Shown here piece after piece: positions 62,101 to 64,000 of a DNA stretch of 64,000 bases. The DNA is from Agarophyton chilense. Taxonomy: Eukaryota; Rhodophyta; Florideophyceae; Gracilariales; Gracilariaceae. Both the position numbers and the translations under genes were made by a program. The notes under the pieces are model-generated. The model was given only the letters and a program-made list of their open reading frames with translations. It was not told where the DNA came from and ran no database searches. The stretch is taken from assembly GCA_030374765.1 (NCBI GenBank), contig JARGXX010000088.1, positions 1,116,001-1,180,000 on the forward strand, in the 5' to 3' direction. How positions within the stretch are numbered: position 1 is the stretch's first letter; every line of letters starts with the position of its first letter.

Positions 62101-64000
62101 TCCAATTTTAGAAGATCTGAGCTTCTCATAACTATTTTCGCGAAACAACTGCTCATAGGATTCAAATTCTGACAGCGGCAATAGTTTTAGCGGGTTTTGT
62201 TTTATTAAAAATCAACTTCTGGACTCCTAAGTCTGTCATCTTTGCCATCAAATGATCTCGGGATCATCACAATCGCATAATCTGATCAAAGCCTACAATC
62301 AGTAGCCTCTATGTCGAGCAAGCGCGTTTTTGCCTTCAAACAAGGCGTGCTTTGCTTTGAGTGCGCTAGAGTATTTGCCGAGCTTTAAAACTTCACAACA
62401 TTGTAAAACAACGCTTAGAGCGGAGACACCACGAAGATTTTCGGGATCTTCTTCTCTTGAGAGACACGCCTCAGGCGGAGGAGACGCGTCCCAGCGGAGC
62501 ACAGAAACAGAGCCACTCTGGAAAGGCACGACGGAGTCGGGTGTAGTACCGAGGCCAATCCGGCGGGATATACCTAGAGTGTTTAGGTGAGCACGGCACA
62601 GTCCGGGGTGTGACCAATCCTATGCGGAGCGGTATCAAGGCGATTGTCGGAAAAGGAGCGAGGAAACACTCGTATGAGGAGGGCGAGCGGAGTGAGTGAG
62701 GCGTCCACTCACTAAAGCCAAAAAGGGAGAACAAGGGGAAAACGGGGGCGAAACCCTATACAGGGGCGAGACTACGACAAGTGTCAGCGATTAAATATGA
62801 ACCCACGGTGGTGGTGGCACTCTGGTCGACAGAGGGGTGGATGAACTAACGTGCGACGGGCGCTCACGCAGTATGCAGTGAAGACGCGCCGAAGGCGAAG
62901 AGTTCAGAGCTAAGACTCCCTCCTTCGGATCTCCCGGGAGGGTGTTAACTGAATAGCAGTGCTCAACCTCCTAAGTAGTGTGGCGCGCGGCTTCTGACAG
63001 TGGGCGCGCGCCCGAAAAATAGACACTAAATAGCGATAGCGTAGCCAAATAAATATTAAAAATTACTAAATAATACTAACCATTAGGTGGAATCCGGGCC
63101 ACGTGTGGCAGGCCTCGCACTCGAGCGTCGGCATCCGTGCGGTCCACGTGTTCAACCAGTATGCACTTCCGGTCCTAACCGGCCGTCGGCACGCAATAGC
63201 GGTATAGCTTGTCATAGACCAAGCTAGTCCTCAAGCGAGCGAAATCTCTAAGTCCTGGGAAGAAACCCCCTTGAAGATTGCACTTCAAATATCTATAAGA
63301 AAGTGTTCGCGAATACAAAAATTGTCGTACTCTTCTTTGCGATGAATTCACAGCCGCAATAACAAAACGCCAAAGCAATGAGGCCGGTAGACTCTATTCA
63401 ACCCCCAAAAAGAAATATTTATCAAATATTGACTCGTTTGCTTTTCGCACAAAGGTACACCAATTTTCAGAGACTCTTTTAAGAATTTTCTTCAACAATT
63501 CGTCGACTTTCTGCTGAAAAATTGTAGGACAAAACTTCCATTCATTAATGAACGCCCAGGAAATGGGTTTCGTGTAAACTGCTTTGCGAAGATACCAAAA
63601 TATGTCTCTGACGATAATTTCACGACTTGAGAAGTCTCACCAGCACGAAATTACTGCATCAATTCTTTCAAAACATTACGCTTGGTTTAGGCAAGTATTT
63701 CACGAGTTCAGAAAATATCTCCCAATCAAGTCTTCAACATCAACGAGAGTAGATTCTCGACCCAGACTCCAGCGCGATCGAGGGCTATAGCTGGTTTCGA
63801 CTCACGTGGATGGAGCAATACTGTCGAGTTGAAACTGTCTACGAATGCCCAGCACGATACCGTTATGCCGGTCGTTTCTACCGGCGGAAGAGCATGGAGC
63901 CCACTCGCAGTAATTTACAGGAGGCAGGAAAAATACAAAAAAAGAACTGATGTAATAGGATCGTAGTAGCCGGCTTGTCTTTGCTTACAAGTCACAGAAC
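59103..64000. other. 4.9 kb repeat-like tail without a supported gene
   Basis: Composition swings sharply: AT-rich blocks alternate with GC-rich blocks near 60.5-61.4 and 62.4-63.2 kb. Frames of up to 173 codons open at non-ATG codons and have no motifs. The sharp blocks and inverted repeats suggest nested, old non-coding element remains, possibly LTR-like, but no matching terminal repeats could be found by eye. Confidence 0.45.
61594..61642. repeat. Near-perfect inverted repeat around an AT-rich core
   Basis: GTGGCCACTAGA (61594-61605) matches the reverse complement of TCTAGTGCCAC (61632-61642) except for one missing base, around a 26-bp AAT/TAA-rich loop. It could be a small foldback or element end. 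Confidence 0.65.

Noticed and set aside
62400-63000. A solo LTR on the minus strand ending at the TTCTGACA sequence near 62998
   Set aside because: A TG...CA-like end is visible, but no second boundary, target duplication or matching copy could be found by eye.

Overview
The window looks like nuclear DNA of a photosynthetic eukaryote, most likely a multicellular red alga (a Chondrus-like florideophyte; this is an inference, no marker settles it). The reasons are compact genes that are almost all uninterrupted, transit-peptide-like N-termini on plastid-type proteins (bifunctional RibBA, a ferredoxin-like protein, a YggT-family protein), ordinary eukaryotic housekeeping genes (CDC5/CEF1, RRS1, Mediator 19-like, RNA 3'-phosphate cyclase, GNA1), and gene clusters set beside repeat-rich DNA. 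One convincing spliceosomal intron is visible, of 74 nt, in the YggT gene. No bacterial operons, CRISPR arrays or rRNA genes were seen.

Layout. From 0.86 to 38.1 kb lies a gene-bearing segment with about 18 supported genes, often in convergent or divergent pairs with short spacers. In order: DegT-type aminotransferase (-), F-box/LRR protein (-), degenerate AMP-binding protein (+), PhoD-like phosphatase (-), Siva-like zinc protein (+), a two-kinase fusion (+), RRS1 (-), CDC5 (+), RibBA (-), Kelch protein (+), secreted serine hydrolase (+), unknown membrane protein (+), RtcA (-), GNA1 (+), ferredoxin-like protein (+), unknown tail-anchored protein (+), YggT (+) and MED19-like protein (-). From 38.1 to about 50 kb is a low-complexity island rich in CA/GT, poly-C and short tandem repeats. 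Its only clear gene is a bZIP transcription factor at 42.5 kb. From about 50 to 64 kb the DNA is dominated by decayed mobile elements: a broken LTR-retrotransposon gag/protease remnant, a decayed piggyBac-type DNA transposon, and a 5 kb repeat-like tail with no supported gene.

How the genes fit together. There is no single pathway. Themes are RNA and ribosome work (CDC5 in the spliceosomal NineTeen complex, RRS1 in 60S assembly, RtcA in RNA end repair), transcription (MED19-like, bZIP), plastid function (RibBA, ferredoxin-like, YggT), sugar metabolism (GNA1 for UDP-GlcNAc; a DegT enzyme for amino sugars) and signalling (kinase fusion, F-box, Siva-like). The points most worth a second look are the NAK-like pseudokinase/ANTH-like/TKL kinase fusion, the Siva-type cysteine domain in an alga, the P-loop-degenerate AMP-binding protein, ACGT-core sites upstream of the bZIP gene, and several unexplained inverted or palindromic repeats.
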